Shown here piece by piece: positions 19,197 through 30,114 of a DNA stretch of 64,000 nt. The stretch's first letter is position 1. Each line of letters starts with the position of its first letter. The notes under the pieces were generated by a model that was not told where the DNA came from, searched no databases, and was given only the letters and a program-made list of their open reading frames with translations. The position numbers and the translations under genes were made by a program. The stretch lies in contig NZ_JAJAVE010000003.1 of the NCBI RefSeq assembly GCF_020532675.1, forward strand, positions 620,001-684,000. The letters are read 5' to 3'. The stretch comes from Methylobacillus gramineus. Lineage in GTDB: Bacteria > Pseudomonadota > Gammaproteobacteria > Burkholderiales > Methylophilaceae.

Positions 19197-19777
19197 AAGG
19201 AGGCTGAAAAATGGCAAGTCTTAATCCGCCGGTATGTGATTTTGGCTGGCAAGCGCCGGAATTCAAGTTGCCGGGCGTTGATGGCAAGGATTGGGCTTTA
19301 TCTGATATCAAAGGTGTCAACGGTACGCTGGTGATGTTTATCTGTAACCACTGCCCCTATGTTCAGGCGATACGCGAGCGCTTGGTGGCGGATATCAAGG
19401 CGCTACGTAGTATGGGTGTCAATACCGTAGCGATTTCATCAAATGATACGGTGACGTATCCTGATGATGGTTTCGATAAAATGCAGGAAGTAGCGAGGGA
19501 GTTCAAGTTTCCGTTTCCTTACTTATTGGATGAAAGTCAGGAAGTTGCCAAGGCCTATGGCGCGGTGTGTACACCAGACTTTTTTGGCTTCAATGCCCAT
19601 CTTGAGCTGCAGTATCGTGGCCGTTTTGATGAGCAGGGCCGCAATATGATACCTCTGGAGACATCCTCGCGCGATCTTTACCATGCAATGAAACTGGTGG
19701 CGGAAACTGGTCATGGGCCGGTTGAGCAAGTGCCCTCAATCGGATGCTCGATCAAGTGGTTCAGTGACGACAAATAA
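19197..19777 (+). CDS. Thioredoxin-fold (AhpC/TSA-like) protein
   Basis: Coding starts at ATG 19211 (188 residues); the entry includes its AAGGAGG ribosome site at 19197. The protein has a redoxin fold: PEFKLPGVDGKDWALSDIKG, then the CxxC-bearing FICNHCPYVQAIRERL at about residues 46-61, and DETYPDDGFDKM-like peroxiredoxin surface (TYPDDGFDKMQEVA). This subgroup (CNHCPYV) is widespread and largely uncharacterised; it is related to thiol peroxidases and TlpA-like proteins and is probably cytoplasmic, since there is no signal peptide. Stands alone before the tkt gene. Confidence 0.87.
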
Positions 19778-19801
19778 GTAGATGAAATTTTTGAGATAAA
19801 G

Positions 19802-19817
19802 GCATTAATATTAATGC
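19802..19817. promoter_or_regulatory. 16-base perfect palindrome before tkt
   Basis: GCATTAATATTAATGC reads the same on both strands. It lies 181 bases before the transketolase start. Its TTA-TAA symmetry resembles LysR-type operator halves, but it could also be a weak terminator of the redoxin gene. No regulator gene is adjacent. Confidence 0.45.
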
Positions 19818-19939
19818 TGGTATTGCTGAAAAGCTCTATCTAAGGAATAATTACGGGCTAAATACCTCTGCGAAACTGTGATTTTTGGCAGTTTCAGCAT
19901 CTTGTTGTAGTTCAAGGGGTTTTCAAAGAATTTGAGGTG

Positions 19940-19975
19940 AGGCTTCGTCCAGCCGTGCTGGTGAGGCCTTTTTCT
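19940..19975 (+). promoter_or_regulatory. Terminator-like hairpin in tkt leader
   Basis: AGGC (19940-19943) pairs with GCCT (19966-19969) around an inner stem CCAGC/GCTGG (19949-19953, 19957-19961); a T-rich run follows to 19975. It ends about 22 bases before the tkt ATG. A second hairpin, GAAACTG/CAGTTTC, lies at 19872-19895. The layout allows attenuation of tkt, which is inference. Confidence 0.4.
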
Positions 19976-19997
19976 CTTCAACCGTAGGGAGATATGT

Positions 19998-21989
19998 ATG
20001 GCAGCAACTCGTCAAGACTTAGCAAACGCCATCCGTGCGCTATCCATGGACGCAGTTCAGAAGGCAAATTCTGGACACCCTGGCGCACCGATGGGTATGG
20101 CAGATATTGCAGAGGTTCTCTGGAACCACCATCTGCGTCACAACCCAACCAACCCGAACTGGGCAGACCGCGACCGTTTCATTCTGTCTAATGGTCACGG
20201 CTCCATGTTGCTCTACTCCTTGTTGCATCTGACTGGCTACGATCTGCCAATTGATGAAATCAAGACTTTCCGCCAACTGCATTCCAAGTGTGCTGGTCAC
20301 CCTGAGTATAGCTATGCTCCTGGTATTGAAACCACCACTGGTCCTCTGGGCCAGGGCATCACCAATGCCGTCGGCTTTGCGATGGCTGAAAAGTTGCTGG
20401 CTGACCAGTTCAACAAGCCAGGCCACGAAATCGTTGACCACTACACTTACGTGTTCCTGGGTGATGGCTGCCTGATGGAAGGCGTTTCCCACGAAGCTGC
20501 TGCGCTGGCTGGTACTTGGGGTCTGGGCAAGCTGATCGCCGTTTGGGATGACAATGGCATCTCTATTGATGGTCATATTGAAGGCTGGTACACAGATGAT
20601 ACTGCCAAGCGTTTTGAAGCATACGGCTGGCACGTGATTCCTAACGTTGACGGTCACGATGCTGCTGCGGTTGAAGCGGCTATTCAAGAAGCCAAGAAGG
20701 TAACTGACAAGCCAACTTTCATCGCTGCCAAGACTATCATCGGTAAGGGTTCACCAAACAAGTCCGGTTCACATGACTGCCACGGTTCTGCCCTGGGTCT
20801 GGAAGAAGTGGCTGCTACGCGTGAAGCTATCGGTTGGTCACACGAGCCATTTGTGATTCCTCAAGAAGTCTATGACGGTTGGAATGGTAAAGCCAAGGGT
20901 TCCGAGCTGGAAAGCGAATGGAACGCCAAGTTCGACGCTTATGCCAAGATCTATCCAGCTGAAGCTGCTGAATTCAAGCGCCGTACTGCCGGTGACCTGC
21001 CAGCAAACTGGAAGGAATTCACCAATGCCTTCATCAAGGCAACCAACGAAAAAGCTGAGGCCGTGGCAACCCGTAAGGCGTCACAAAACGCGATTGCTGC
21101 CCTGGCACCAATCCTGCCAGAATTCCTTGGCGGTTCTGCTGACCTGACAGGTTCCAACCTGACTAGCTACTCCGGTTTCAAGCATGTTGATGGCAAGAAG
21201 CCAGGTAACTACATCTCTTACGGTGTACGTGAATTCGGTATGTTCGCGATCATGAACGGTATCGCACTGCACGGTGGTTTGTTGCCATTTGGTGGTACTT
21301 TCCACATGTTCTCTGATTACGCCAAGAGCGCACTGCGCATGGCAGCACTGATGAAGCAGCGCACTATTGCTGTTCTGACCCACGATTCTATCGGTCAGGG
21401 CGAAGATGGTCCTACTCACCAGCCTATCGAGAACACTGCTGGCCTGCGTTACATTCCTCGTATGGATGTATGGCGTCCTGCTGATTCCGTTGAAACAGCA
21501 ATCTCCTGGGTAGCTGCGATTGAGCGTCACGATGGCCCATCCAGCTTGGTATTGAGCCGTCAGAACGTACCTGGCATCAAGCACGACGAGAAGCACTTTG
21601 ACCTGATCCGCAAGGGTGGTTATGTATTCTCCGACGTTGAAGGCAAGGCTGACGTGATCATCATCAGTAACGGTTCCGAGCTGGATCTGGCGATCAAGGC
21701 TGCTGCTGAGCTGAATGCTGCTGGTACCAAGGTGCGTGTGGTTTCCATGCCATCTACCAACGTATTTGACCGTCAAGATCAAGCATACAAGGACAGCGTA
21801 CTGACTCCAGGCGTGAAGCGTGTAGCAGTTGAAGCCGGTGTTACCGACTTCTGGCGCAAGTATGTTGGTCTGGAAGGTGCAGTCGTTGGTATCGATACTT
21901 TCGGCGAATCCGCTCCAGGCGGCGTGTTGTTCAAGCACTTCGGTTTCACTGTTGAAAATGTAGTGAAGACCGTCAAGTCCGTGCTGTAA
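19998..21989 (+). CDS. tkt: Transketolase
   Basis: Thiamine diphosphate enzyme moving two-carbon units between sugar phosphates; in this organism it serves the rearrangement half of the ribulose monophosphate cycle. The 663-residue protein has [20 protein letters not shown], the ThDP motif [18 protein letters not shown] (about residues 155-172), [16 protein letters not shown] and the C-terminal [14 protein letters not shown]. Codon use is very even and optimised (CTG, GGT, AAG), suggesting high expression. GGGAGAT precedes the ATG. A long structured leader of about 200 bases is described separately. Confidence 0.97.
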   Translation: MAATRQDLANAIRALSMDAVQKANSGHPGAPMGMADIAEVLWNHHLRHNPTNPNWADRDRFILSNGHGSMLLYSLLHLTGYDLPIDEIKTFRQLHSKCAGHPEYSYAPGIETTTGPLGQGITNAVGFAMAEKLLADQFNKPGHEIVDHYTYVFLGDGCLMEGVSHEAAALAGTWGLGKLIAVWDDNGISIDGHIEGWYTDDTAKRFEAYGWHVIPNVDGHDAAAVEAAIQEAKKVTDKPTFIAAKTIIGKGSPNKSGSHDCHGSALGLEEVAATREAIGWSHEPFVIPQEVYDGWNGKAKGSELESEWNAKFDAYAKIYPAEAAEFKRRTAGDLPANWKEFTNAFIKATNEKAEAVATRKASQNAIAALAPILPEFLGGSADLTGSNLTSYSGFKHVDGKKPGNYISYGVREFGMFAIMNGIALHGGLLPFGGTFHMFSDYAKSALRMAALMKQRTIAVLTHDSIGQGEDGPTHQPIENTAGLRYIPRMDVWRPADSVETAISWVAAIERHDGPSSLVLSRQNVPGIKHDEKHFDLIRKGGYVFSDVEGKADVIIISNGSELDLAIKAAAELNAAGTKVRVVSMPSTNVFDRQDQAYKDSVLTPGVKRVAVEAGVTDFWRKYVGLEGAVVGIDTFGESAPGGVLFKHFGFTVENVVKTVKSVL

Positions 21990-22004
21990 TGACAGGTAGT
22001 AACT

Positions 22005-22045
22005 AAAAAAGGGGGCCAGTTATGCTGGCTCCCTTTTTGTTTTTG
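22005..22045 (+). terminator. Rho-independent terminator after tkt
   Basis: GGGGGCCAG (22011-22019), loop TTATG, CTGGCTCCC (22025-22033), then TTTTTGTTTTT; one G-T pair in the stem. It separates tkt from gap. Confidence 0.85.
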
Positions 22046-22046
22046 A

Positions 22047-23075
<1,029 letters not shown>

Positions 23076-23087
23076 GCTGGAGAGTAT

Positions 23088-24269
23088 ATGACCGTAATCA
23101 ACATGACCGATCTGGACCTCAAGGGCAAGCGCGTATTCATACGTGCTGATCTCAACGTGCCAGTCAATGACGGCAAAGTTACCTCTGATGCGCGTATTAC
23201 CGCCTCACTGCCCACAATACGTCAGGCGCTGGAAGCGGGTGCACGCGTGATGGTGACATCGCACCTGGGGCGCCCGGAAGAGGGAGTCTATTCTGCAGAG
23301 AACTCATTGCAACCTGTCGCAGATGTGCTGGCTGAAAAGCTGGGCAAGCCTGTGCGCCTCATCAAGGACTGGATGAATGGTGGTTTCGATGTGGCAGAAG
23401 GTGAGGTTGTCTTGCTGGAAAATTGCCGTTTCAACAAAGGTGAGAAGAAAAACCTGGAAGAAACTGCACGCAAATATGCCGCCTTGTGCGATGTATTTGT
23501 CATGGATGCTTTTGGTACCGCGCACCGTGCGGAAGCTTCCACCTATGGAATCGCCCAGTATGCGCCAGTGGCCGCTGCAGGCAGCTTGTTGGTGGGTGAG
23601 CTGGACGCGCTGGGTAAGGCCTTGTGTGAACCTGCCCGTCCTATGGTGGCGATTGTCGGAGGCTCCAAGGTTTCAACCAAGCTGACCGTGCTGGAAAGCC
23701 TGGCAGGAAAAGTGGATCAGATGGTGGTGGGCGGCGGCATTGCCAACACTTTCCTTAAGGCTGCTGGCAAGCCGATTGGCCGCTCATTGAGCGAGGATGA
23801 TCTTGTGCCCACTGCACAAGCTCTCATGAAAACCATGGCCGATCGTGGCGCTGCGGTGCCGATTGCTGTGGATGTGGTCTGCGGCAAGCAGTTTGATCCT
23901 GATGAGCCTGCTGTCTTGAAAAAGGCTGACCAGGTACAAGCCGATGACATGATCTTCGACATTGGCCCTGAATCCGCCAAGCAATTGGCTGACATCATCA
24001 TGAATGCAGGCACCGTGGTCTGGAATGGCCCGGTTGGCGTATTCGAGTTTGACCAATTCGGTGAAGGCACCAAGACCATCGCCGAAGCTATTGCCAAAAC
24101 CAAAGCCTTCACTTTGGCTGGTGGCGGCGACACCATTGCCGCTATCCAGAAATATGACATCTATGACAAGGTGTCGTATATCTCGACAGCGGGTGGGGCG
24201 TTCCTGGAGTTTCTTGAAGGCAAGAAATTGCCTGCGGTGGACATTCTGGAGCAACGCGCTAAAGGTTGA
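23088..24269 (+). CDS. pgk: Phosphoglycerate kinase
   Basis: Transfers phosphate from 1,3-bisphosphoglycerate to ADP. The 393-residue product shows the N-terminal [18 protein letters not shown] motif, [33 protein letters not shown] and the C-terminal [15 protein letters not shown] with the ATP-binding GGGDT. GGAGAG precedes the ATG. Forms a tight pair with gap and ends at a terminator, after which an apparent insertion separates it from pyk and fba. Confidence 0.97.
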   Translation: MTVINMTDLDLKGKRVFIRADLNVPVNDGKVTSDARITASLPTIRQALEAGARVMVTSHLGRPEEGVYSAENSLQPVADVLAEKLGKPVRLIKDWMNGGFDVAEGEVVLLENCRFNKGEKKNLEETARKYAALCDVFVMDAFGTAHRAEASTYGIAQYAPVAAAGSLLVGELDALGKALCEPARPMVAIVGGSKVSTKLTVLESLAGKVDQMVVGGGIANTFLKAAGKPIGRSLSEDDLVPTAQALMKTMADRGAAVPIAVDVVCGKQFDPDEPAVLKKADQVQADDMIFDIGPESAKQLADIIMNAGTVVWNGPVGVFEFDQFGEGTKTIAEAIAKTKAFTLAGGGDTIAAIQKYDIYDKVSYISTAGGAFLEFLEGKKLPAVDILEQRAKG

Positions 24270-24288
24270 TTGCAATCAACCTGACAAT

Positions 24289-24315
24289 AAAGGAGCCTGT
24301 GGGCTCCTTTATTTT
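24289..24315 (+). terminator. Rho-independent terminator after pgk
   Basis: AAAGGAGCC (24289-24297), loop TGTG, GGCTCCTTT (24302-24310), then ATTTTT. A dispersed repeat begins about 30 bases further on. Confidence 0.88.
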
Positions 24316-24344
24316 TGCTATTTTGCTGGACCATGAGTCATTAG

Positions 24345-24595
24345 GGCGAGCGTAGCAATGCCACGAGTTGGCCTATCCTCCCGTCTGACTGCGCCGAGTA
24401 GCGCAGCTTTTTATGGATTAGGGCTTGCGTTTGTCTGAGCGATAGCGAGTTCAGCAAGACCCCATTAAAAGCGAGCAACGCAGGTTGCCCGGAACGAAGT
24501 TTCGGGACGCAGACAATCGGGCCGCCTTTTCTTTGGTATCTTTCTTTTGGCGAAGCAAAAGAAAGATACTCGCTGGCAAGCGAAAAAGGTCCTCC
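24345..24595 (+). repeat. Dispersed repeat, copy A (left arm of inverted pair)
   Basis: About 250 bases, non-coding. It contains recognisable blocks GCGAGCGTAGCAATGCCAC, GAGCGATAGCGAGTTCAGCA, AAGCGAGCAACGC and CCGCCTTTTCTTTGG. Inside is a perfect 13-base stem (24536-24548 with 24557-24569, GTATCTTTCTTTT and its complement) with an eight-base loop. Copy B at 24698 is the same element in reverse. Reading frames through it (for example 24341-24670 minus) are made of repeat sequence and are not supported as genes. Confidence 0.8.
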
Positions 24596-24697
24596 CGCAG
24601 TTGCTCTCATTACCTTATTCTCAAGAGTTATGTCATTTAATGCCTTTAAAAGTGATCTGGCGTTACTCAATACTCTGATGCAATACCTCTATGGCAA

Positions 24698-24940
24698 GAG
24701 GATGGGTTTCGCCCCGCAGGGCGAGTCCATTTCTTTTGTCTCGCCAAAAGAAACAGGACCAAAGAAAAGGCGACCCAACTGCCCGCGACATCCCCTATGC
24801 TGCTCGCTTTCAGCGGGCCTTGCAGAACTCGCTATCGCTCAAACATGCTGCAAGACTTTTCCCGCTAAAAGCTCCGCTGCTCGGCGTGGTCAGATGGGAG
24901 TGCAACAGCCACTGCGACGTCACATCGCTATGCTAGCCGC
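24698..24940 (-). repeat. Dispersed repeat, copy B (right arm, inverted)
   Basis: Read on the minus strand this matches copy A block by block: GACCACGCCGAGCAGCGGAG, GAGCGATAGCGAGTTCTGCA, AAAGCGAGCAGC, TCGCCTTTTCTTTGG and TTTCTTTTGGCGAGACAAAAG. Scattered substitutions and small indels separate the two. The arms face each other across a spacer of about 100 bases (24596-24697) in which I see no gene. The 24630-24998 plus frame crossing it (GFAPQGESISFVSPKETG) is repeat-derived. From the pgk stop to the GIY-YIG gene (750 bases) nothing else was found. Confidence 0.8.
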
Positions 24941-25022
24941 AATTGCTTTCCATAGAGAATGTCGTAGAGAAAAGCTAATATGGCATACTTTATTTTAACT
25001 GTTGAATTCTAAGAAAATATAT

Positions 25023-25751
25023 ATGAACGAGCCAATCCAGAAGGTCTTAGAGGCGTACAAAAATCTCCGGAATGTACTTGGGAAACCTCCATCCTCGAGA
25101 GAGTTTTATGAAGTCTTCTCAAAGAGAGAGCTTTGTAAAGCTTTTGAGGGAGGTAATGCTTATAGTCGTCTTCAAAATTTAGCTGGAGACTCTCCAAATA
25201 AATTCTCCTCTAAGAAGTCTGATCTTCGAGAAATTCTTATTAATTGGGGAGGATTGGCTCGAAAAACATTAAGTGAATATAACAAACTTCCTATTGCTTC
25301 AGATTGGTTAATCAATAACCTTTCTCCATCTATAAGTGGCATAGAGAAAAGCCACAAAGTTAAATGGTCAGATATTCCATTGCTATTTTGTTCTGAATTT
25401 TCAAATGTGGCGGAATGGGGGGATGTATTATTATCGATACCCGCTTCGGTTAATAACACAGAAATTAAAGAGTTGGCTAATGAGGAGTGTTTTGTCTACC
25501 TAATGAAAGATATTCGTAATGGTTTATACAAAATTGGAATTTCTAATAATCCTGGTATTCGCGAAAAAACTTTACAAAGTGAGCAGCCTAAAATCCAGCT
25601 TGTGGCCGCAAAGAAATACATAAATAGAAAAATTGCTTTAAATATTGAGAAGGCACTTCACCAAACATACAGCCATAAAAGAAAGCGCGGAGAATGGTTC
25701 CATCTTGACTACGAGGATATAGGTGAAATCACAATAACTTTGAACAATTGA
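25023..25751 (+). CDS. GIY-YIG (T5orf172/MUG113-like) protein with N-terminal repeat
   Basis: Predicted nuclease-fold protein, function unknown. The C-terminal 85 residues read CFVYLMKDIRNGLYKIGISN, then IEKALHQTYSHKRKRGEWFHL: the VYL and YKIG strands, an Arg (GIREKTL) and the family-typical Glu-x6-His-GEWF pattern of the T5orf172/MUG113 branch of the GIY-YIG superfamily. The N-terminal part has VLGKPPSSREFYEVFSKREL resembling the repeat found in homing endonucleases and other HNH/GIY proteins, which would bind DNA. Start set at ATG 25023; a TTG at 25002 is open. The gene is clearly AT-rich (17 G/C in the 60 bases 25261-25320), unlike its neighbours, which suggests recent transfer. Confidence 0.8.
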   Translation: MNEPIQKVLEAYKNLRNVLGKPPSSREFYEVFSKRELCKAFEGGNAYSRLQNLAGDSPNKFSSKKSDLREILINWGGLARKTLSEYNKLPIASDWLINNLSPSISGIEKSHKVKWSDIPLLFCSEFSNVAEWGDVLLSIPASVNNTEIKELANEECFVYLMKDIRNGLYKIGISNNPGIREKTLQSEQPKIQLVAAKKYINRKIALNIEKALHQTYSHKRKRGEWFHLDYEDIGEITITLNN

Positions 25752-25989
25752 AAACTACTCGAAAAGTCACCATCGATAATACTTTTCTTACAATAGATGC
25801 AATAACCAACGGGCATTGCGCTGTATCCTGACTATCCAATACATTGGTTGATAGGCATCACTGCGGCCTCGACATTCCAGATCATTGACCCACCCCTGCC
25901 ATATTCATGGCACAAAATATGCACGATTCCTCCTTAATGCTGTCAGGCTTATGATGAATACCTGAGAAATCGCAAGGAAAGGCAGTCAT

Positions 25990-27432
25990 ATGGCATTACG
26001 AAAAACCAAGATAGTAGCTACATTGGGGCCTTCATCCAGTGAGGAAGGCATCCTAGAGCGGATGATTGATGCTGGGGTGGATGTGGTGCGGCTTAATTTC
26101 TCGCATGGGACTGCGGCGGATCATATTGCGCGGGCTGAATTGGTGCGGGATATTTGTCGCCGCAGTGGCAAGCCAGTGGGCATTTTGTGTGACTTGCAAG
26201 GCCCGAAGATTCGTATAGGCAAGTTTGAGAATGATCGCATCCTACTCAAGGTGGGAGATCCATTTATTCTGGATGCGGCTTGCAAGCTGGGCAACCAGCA
26301 ACGGGTAGGCCTGGATTACAAGACGCTGCCTTCGGAAGTGGTGCCAGGTGCGGTATTGCTGCTGGATGATGGGCGCATTGTCATGCATGTGGACGATGTG
26401 CAGAATGCAGAGATTTTTTGTACGGTCACTGCCGGGGGCATGCTCTCCAACAACAAGGGGATTAATCGCCAGGGAGGCGGGCTTTCAGCCACCGCACTGA
26501 CGCTCAAGGATAGAGAAGACATCAGGACCGCTGTGGCGCTGGAGGCGGATTATATTGCGGTCTCCTTCCCGCGCAGTGGAGCTGATATCGAGATAGCGCG
26601 CCAGCTGGTGGTAGATGCCGGCGGGCATGCAGCCATCGTCGCCAAGATAGAGCGTGCAGAGGCAATTGATGCATTGGAAGAGATTATTGATGCTTCCGAT
26701 GTGATCATGGTGGCGCGTGGTGACCTGGGGGTGGAAGTGGGGGATGCAGCAGTGCCTGGATTGCAAAAGCGCATGATACGCATGGCACGCTTGCGCAATA
26801 AGCTGGTGATTACGGCTACGCAGATGCTGGAATCCATGATCAGTAATCCGATTCCAACTCGTGCCGAGGTGTCCGATGTGGCGAATGCGGTGCTGGATGG
26901 TACCGATGCCGTCATGCTGTCGGCAGAAACTGCAGCGGGGCATTATCCGCTGGAGTCCATACAGGCGATGCACCGCGTGTGCATAGAGGCAGAAAAGGAA
27001 TATGACAGCCAGCATTTGCAGCAACAGATTAACGACGAATTTGGCTTCATTGATGAAGCGATTGCCATGGCAGCCATCCACGCGGCGGAGCATTTGAATG
27101 TAAAGGCCATTGCTGCGCTGACCAAGTCGGGTTCTTCCGTCACGTGGCTGTCACGCTCAAATACTAATGTGCCTATTTATGCCCTTACGACAGAGCGCAA
27201 TACCAGGCGAAAGCTCACCTTGTATCGAGGGGTTTATCCTTATCACATAGAACAACCTAATGATGATCTGGGTCACATTCTCTACGATGCGGAAGAAACG
27301 CTACTCAGGCTTGGCGCAGTGCAAAGGGATGACCTCATGATGCTGACGTTTGGCGAACCCATAGGCAAGGCTGGTGGTACCAATACCTTGCAGATCGTCA
27401 AGGTGGGCGAACATAGACGGGAGCATCGTTAG
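25990..27432 (+). CDS. pyk: Pyruvate kinase
   Basis: Converts phosphoenolpyruvate and ADP to pyruvate and ATP. The 480-residue protein has KIVATLGPSSSEEGILERMI, VDVVRLNFSHGT, the metal/K+ and active-site stretch AIVAKIERAEAIDALEEII (about residues 215-233), MVARGDLGVEVG and TATQMLESMISNPIPTRAEV. AAGGAAAGG precedes the ATG. It follows the apparent insertion at 24.3-25.8 kb and precedes fba by 176 bases. Confidence 0.97.
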   Translation: MALRKTKIVATLGPSSSEEGILERMIDAGVDVVRLNFSHGTAADHIARAELVRDICRRSGKPVGILCDLQGPKIRIGKFENDRILLKVGDPFILDAACKLGNQQRVGLDYKTLPSEVVPGAVLLLDDGRIVMHVDDVQNAEIFCTVTAGGMLSNNKGINRQGGGLSATALTLKDREDIRTAVALEADYIAVSFPRSGADIEIARQLVVDAGGHAAIVAKIERAEAIDALEEIIDASDVIMVARGDLGVEVGDAAVPGLQKRMIRMARLRNKLVITATQMLESMISNPIPTRAEVSDVANAVLDGTDAVMLSAETAAGHYPLESIQAMHRVCIEAEKEYDSQHLQQQINDEFGFIDEAIAMAAIHAAEHLNVKAIAALTKSGSSVTWLSRSNTNVPIYALTTERNTRRKLTLYRGVYPYHIEQPNDDLGHILYDAEETLLRLGAVQRDDLMMLTFGEPIGKAGGTNTLQIVKVGEHRREHR

Positions 27433-27608
27433 CGCCCGGGAGTGAATGGTCTGTAGGGTTGGCGGTAATTCTACTGGCGGAATTTATAGTGTTCGGTCAG
27501 AAGTCATTCTAATATGTCCAGCACCTATTGCTGGCTAAATGCTGGATTGCAGGAGGCGAGGCAAGTGCAACAAGCTCAGGTTCTCATCCAGGAAGATAGG
27601 AGTGCATC

Positions 27609-28658
27609 ATGGCGCTAATCAGCTTACGTCAATTGCTGGATCATGCTGCTGAGCATGGGTATGGTGTCCCCGCATTCAATATCAATAACCTGGAACAGGT
27701 GCAGGCCATCATGCAGGCGGCAGATGCCTGTGATAGCCCGGTGATCCTGCAGGCCTCTGCCGGGGCCAGGCAATATGCAGGCGAAGCCTTTCTGCTCAAG
27801 CTAGTTGAGGCTGCCATTCAAAGTTATCCTCATCTCCCGGTAGTCTTGCACCAGGATCATGGTGCTTCGCCAGACGTCTGTCTGCACTCGATTGAAACAG
27901 GGTTTACCAGTGTCATGATGGATGGTTCTTTGCTAGCAGATGCCAAGACGCCTGCCAGCTATGAGTACAACGTGATGGTGACTCAGACTGTGGTGCAGGC
28001 TGCTCATGCAGCAGGGGTGTCGGTGGAGGGTGAGCTGGGCGTGCTTGGATCCCTGGAAACAGGTCAGGCAGGAGATGAAGATGGCGTGGGTGCGCAAGGC
28101 CAGCTAGATATGTCCCAACTGCTAACTAGCCCAGATGAGGCCGTGGACTTTGTGGCTCGCACAGGTGTAGATGCTTTGGCGATTGCTATTGGCACCTCGC
28201 ATGGGGCTTATAAGTTTACCCGCCCACCAACCGGTGAAACCCTCTCAATTGCCCGGATACGGGAGATTCATCAGCGTTTGCCCAATACCCATTTGGTGAT
28301 GCATGGCTCATCTTCCGTACCGCAAGAGTGGCTGCATATCATCAATCAGTATGGCGGTGAGATTCCTGAAACCTATGGCGTGCCGGTGGAAGAAATTGTG
28401 AAGGGGATCCAGAGTGGGGTGCGCAAGGTCAATATCGATACGGATTTACGCATCGCGTTTACTGGTGCGGTACGTCGTTTTCTAGGGCAGGAAAAAAATC
28501 GTAGTGAGTTTGATCCACGCAAGTTCCTGCTGGATGCTACCAGTGCCATGCAGGCACTGTGCCAATTGCGGTTCGAGGCATTTGGCTCTGCAGGTCATGG
28601 TTCCCGCATCAAGCCACTCACACTTGCAGAGATGGCATTCAGATACAAACAAGAGTGA
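27609..28658 (+). CDS. fba: Class II fructose-bisphosphate aldolase (Calvin-cycle subtype)
   Basis: Zinc-dependent aldolase joining or splitting fructose 1,6-bisphosphate (and, for this subtype, sedoheptulose bisphosphate). Zinc ligand and substrate motifs visible: [12 protein letters not shown] (about residues 78-89), [26 protein letters not shown] and [12 protein letters not shown], with [19 protein letters not shown] further on. The ordering and length of 349 residues fit the CbbA/FbaA long form. GGAAGATAGGAG precedes the ATG. It closes the carbon block together with pyk. Confidence 0.95.
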   Translation: MALISLRQLLDHAAEHGYGVPAFNINNLEQVQAIMQAADACDSPVILQASAGARQYAGEAFLLKLVEAAIQSYPHLPVVLHQDHGASPDVCLHSIETGFTSVMMDGSLLADAKTPASYEYNVMVTQTVVQAAHAAGVSVEGELGVLGSLETGQAGDEDGVGAQGQLDMSQLLTSPDEAVDFVARTGVDALAIAIGTSHGAYKFTRPPTGETLSIARIREIHQRLPNTHLVMHGSSSVPQEWLHIINQYGGEIPETYGVPVEEIVKGIQSGVRKVNIDTDLRIAFTGAVRRFLGQEKNRSEFDPRKFLLDATSAMQALCQLRFEAFGSAGHGSRIKPLTLAEMAFRYKQE

Positions 28659-28773
28659 CAGCCGAGTTCTGTATTTGCCCACAAAAATATATGCTTGCAG
28701 GCTTTGCCAGTCATCTGCCGCTTGCAGCCATCAGGTATAATTGTGCCCATTATGAGCCTTGCAAAGCCTTGGT

Positions 28774-29193
28774 ATGCAACCCAATAAATTCAGTAAGATA
28801 GGTCAGCGCGGTATCGGTTTCGTTGAGCAGGCGATGCTGGTGTTCATCACATTCGCCACTATCGTTGCCACGGGTCAAGCCGTCATGCATATCTGGGTGG
28901 CAGGTTCTGTGACAGTGGCGGATTTATTGCTGCTGTTCCTCTACATGGAAATCCTCACTATGCTCAACCATTATCTGGGCTCAGGCAACTTGCCGGTCAG
29001 GTATCCACTGTATATCGGTATTATCGCGCTGGCGCGCTATCTGGTGCTGGATATCAAGGAACTGGAAGCCTGGCGCATCTTTGCTGTTTCAGTCTCCATT
29101 TTGTTGATCGCCGTCGCGATTCTGGTCGTGCGTTATGGCCATGTAAGATTTCCGTATGCCGATGGTCCTGAGCAAGACCATCATTCAAGATAG
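28774..29193 (+). CDS. psiE: PsiE-like inner-membrane protein
   Basis: Small membrane protein of the phosphate-starvation-inducible PsiE family, role unclear. Four hydrophobic segments are visible: FVEQAMLVFITFATIVATG, VTVADLLLLFLYMEILTML, YPLYIGIIALARYLVLDI and IFAVSVSILLIAVAILVV. The conserved MLNHYL and RYLVLD stretches fit the family. I prefer ATG 28774; a TTG at 28759 is open, and neither has a good ribosome site. No pho-box was recognised upstream. Confidence 0.82.
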   Translation: MQPNKFSKIGQRGIGFVEQAMLVFITFATIVATGQAVMHIWVAGSVTVADLLLLFLYMEILTMLNHYLGSGNLPVRYPLYIGIIALARYLVLDIKELEAWRIFAVSVSILLIAVAILVVRYGHVRFPYADGPEQDHHSR

Positions 29194-29217
29194 TCATTAG
29201 AGATAAAGGTAATTGTT

Positions 29218-30114
29218 TTGACGACACCCCTTATGCAATCAAGCATCAAAAGCCTCAAGCTGATCAATCAGGGCAAGGTGCGAGATATTTACGATATTGA
29301 TGAAAACACCATGCTGCTGGTAGCGAGTGATCGCCTGTCAGCATTTGATGTCATCCTGCCGACTCCTATTGCAGGCAAAGGGGCTGTGCTGACAGAGATT
29401 GCCAATTTCTGGTTTGAGAAGCTCCAGCATGTGGTGCCTAACCACCTGACAGGCATTGATCCTGACAGCGTGGTGACTGATCCTGCGGAAAAAGCGCAAT
29501 TGGGTAGTCGAGCCCTGGTGGTGAAAAAACTCAAGCCACTGCCCATAGAAGCGATTGTGCGTGGCTACCTTGCCGGCTCAGGCTGGAAAGAGTACAAGGC
29601 AAGCCAGACCGTATGCGGTATCAATCTACCCGCGCATCTGCAAGAAGCCTCCAAGTTGCCCGAGCCATTATTTACGCCATCCAGCAAAGCGGAAGTTGGC
29701 GATCATGATGAAAATATCACGCTGGAAAAATGCGCCCAGCTTCTGGGGCAGGCACTTGCGGATAAAGTGGCCCGCATCAGCGTACAGCTATACAAGGAAG
29801 CCGCAGAGTATGCCTTGACGCGAGGCATCATTATTGCAGATACCAAGTTCGAGTTCGGCCTGGACGATCAAGGCCAGTTGTACCTCATTGATGAGGTGCT
29901 GACCCCTGATTCATCACGCTTCTGGCCTGCAGATCAATATCAGGTCGGCAAGAATCCTCCCAGTTTTGACAAGCAATATGTGCGTGACTGGCTGGAATCC
30001 ACAGGCTGGGACAAGACGCCGCCTGGCCCAGATTTGCCAGCAGATATAGCGGCAAAAACTGGCGAAAAATACCGCGAAGCTTTTGAGCGGTTAACCGGGA
30101 AAGCGATCTCCTGA
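29218..30114 (+). CDS. purC: SAICAR synthetase
   Basis: Phosphoribosylaminoimidazole-succinocarboxamide synthase, purine synthesis step joining CAIR and aspartate with ATP. The 298-residue protein shows [59 protein letters not shown] and [11 protein letters not shown]. Translation appears to start at TTG 29218, six to seven bases after AAAGGT; ATG 29233 is the alternative. The stop overlaps the probable start of the following DUF1232 gene. Confidence 0.96.
   Translation: MTTPLMQSSIKSLKLINQGKVRDIYDIDENTMLLVASDRLSAFDVILPTPIAGKGAVLTEIANFWFEKLQHVVPNHLTGIDPDSVVTDPAEKAQLGSRALVVKKLKPLPIEAIVRGYLAGSGWKEYKASQTVCGINLPAHLQEASKLPEPLFTPSSKAEVGDHDENITLEKCAQLLGQALADKVARISVQLYKEAAEYALTRGIIIADTKFEFGLDDQGQLYLIDEVLTPDSSRFWPADQYQVGKNPPSFDKQYVRDWLESTGWDKTPPGPDLPADIAAKTGEKYREAFERLTGKAIS

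Noticed and set aside
24341-24670. 109-residue minus-strand frame after pgk
   Set aside because: Translates the dispersed repeat; such repeats often give open frames.
24345-24940. CRISPR array or transposon ends in the repeat region
   Set aside because: Only two divergent, inverted arms with no regular spacers and no transposase; no target duplication could be defined.
24630-24998. 122-residue plus-strand frame GFAPQGESISFVSPKETG
   Set aside because: Same repeat in the other arm; similar spurious proteins are common wherever this repeat type occurs.
25752-25989. Regulatory RNA between the GIY-YIG gene and pyk
   Set aside because: 238 bases with no clear hairpin plus T-run and no good promoter pair; nothing I can support.
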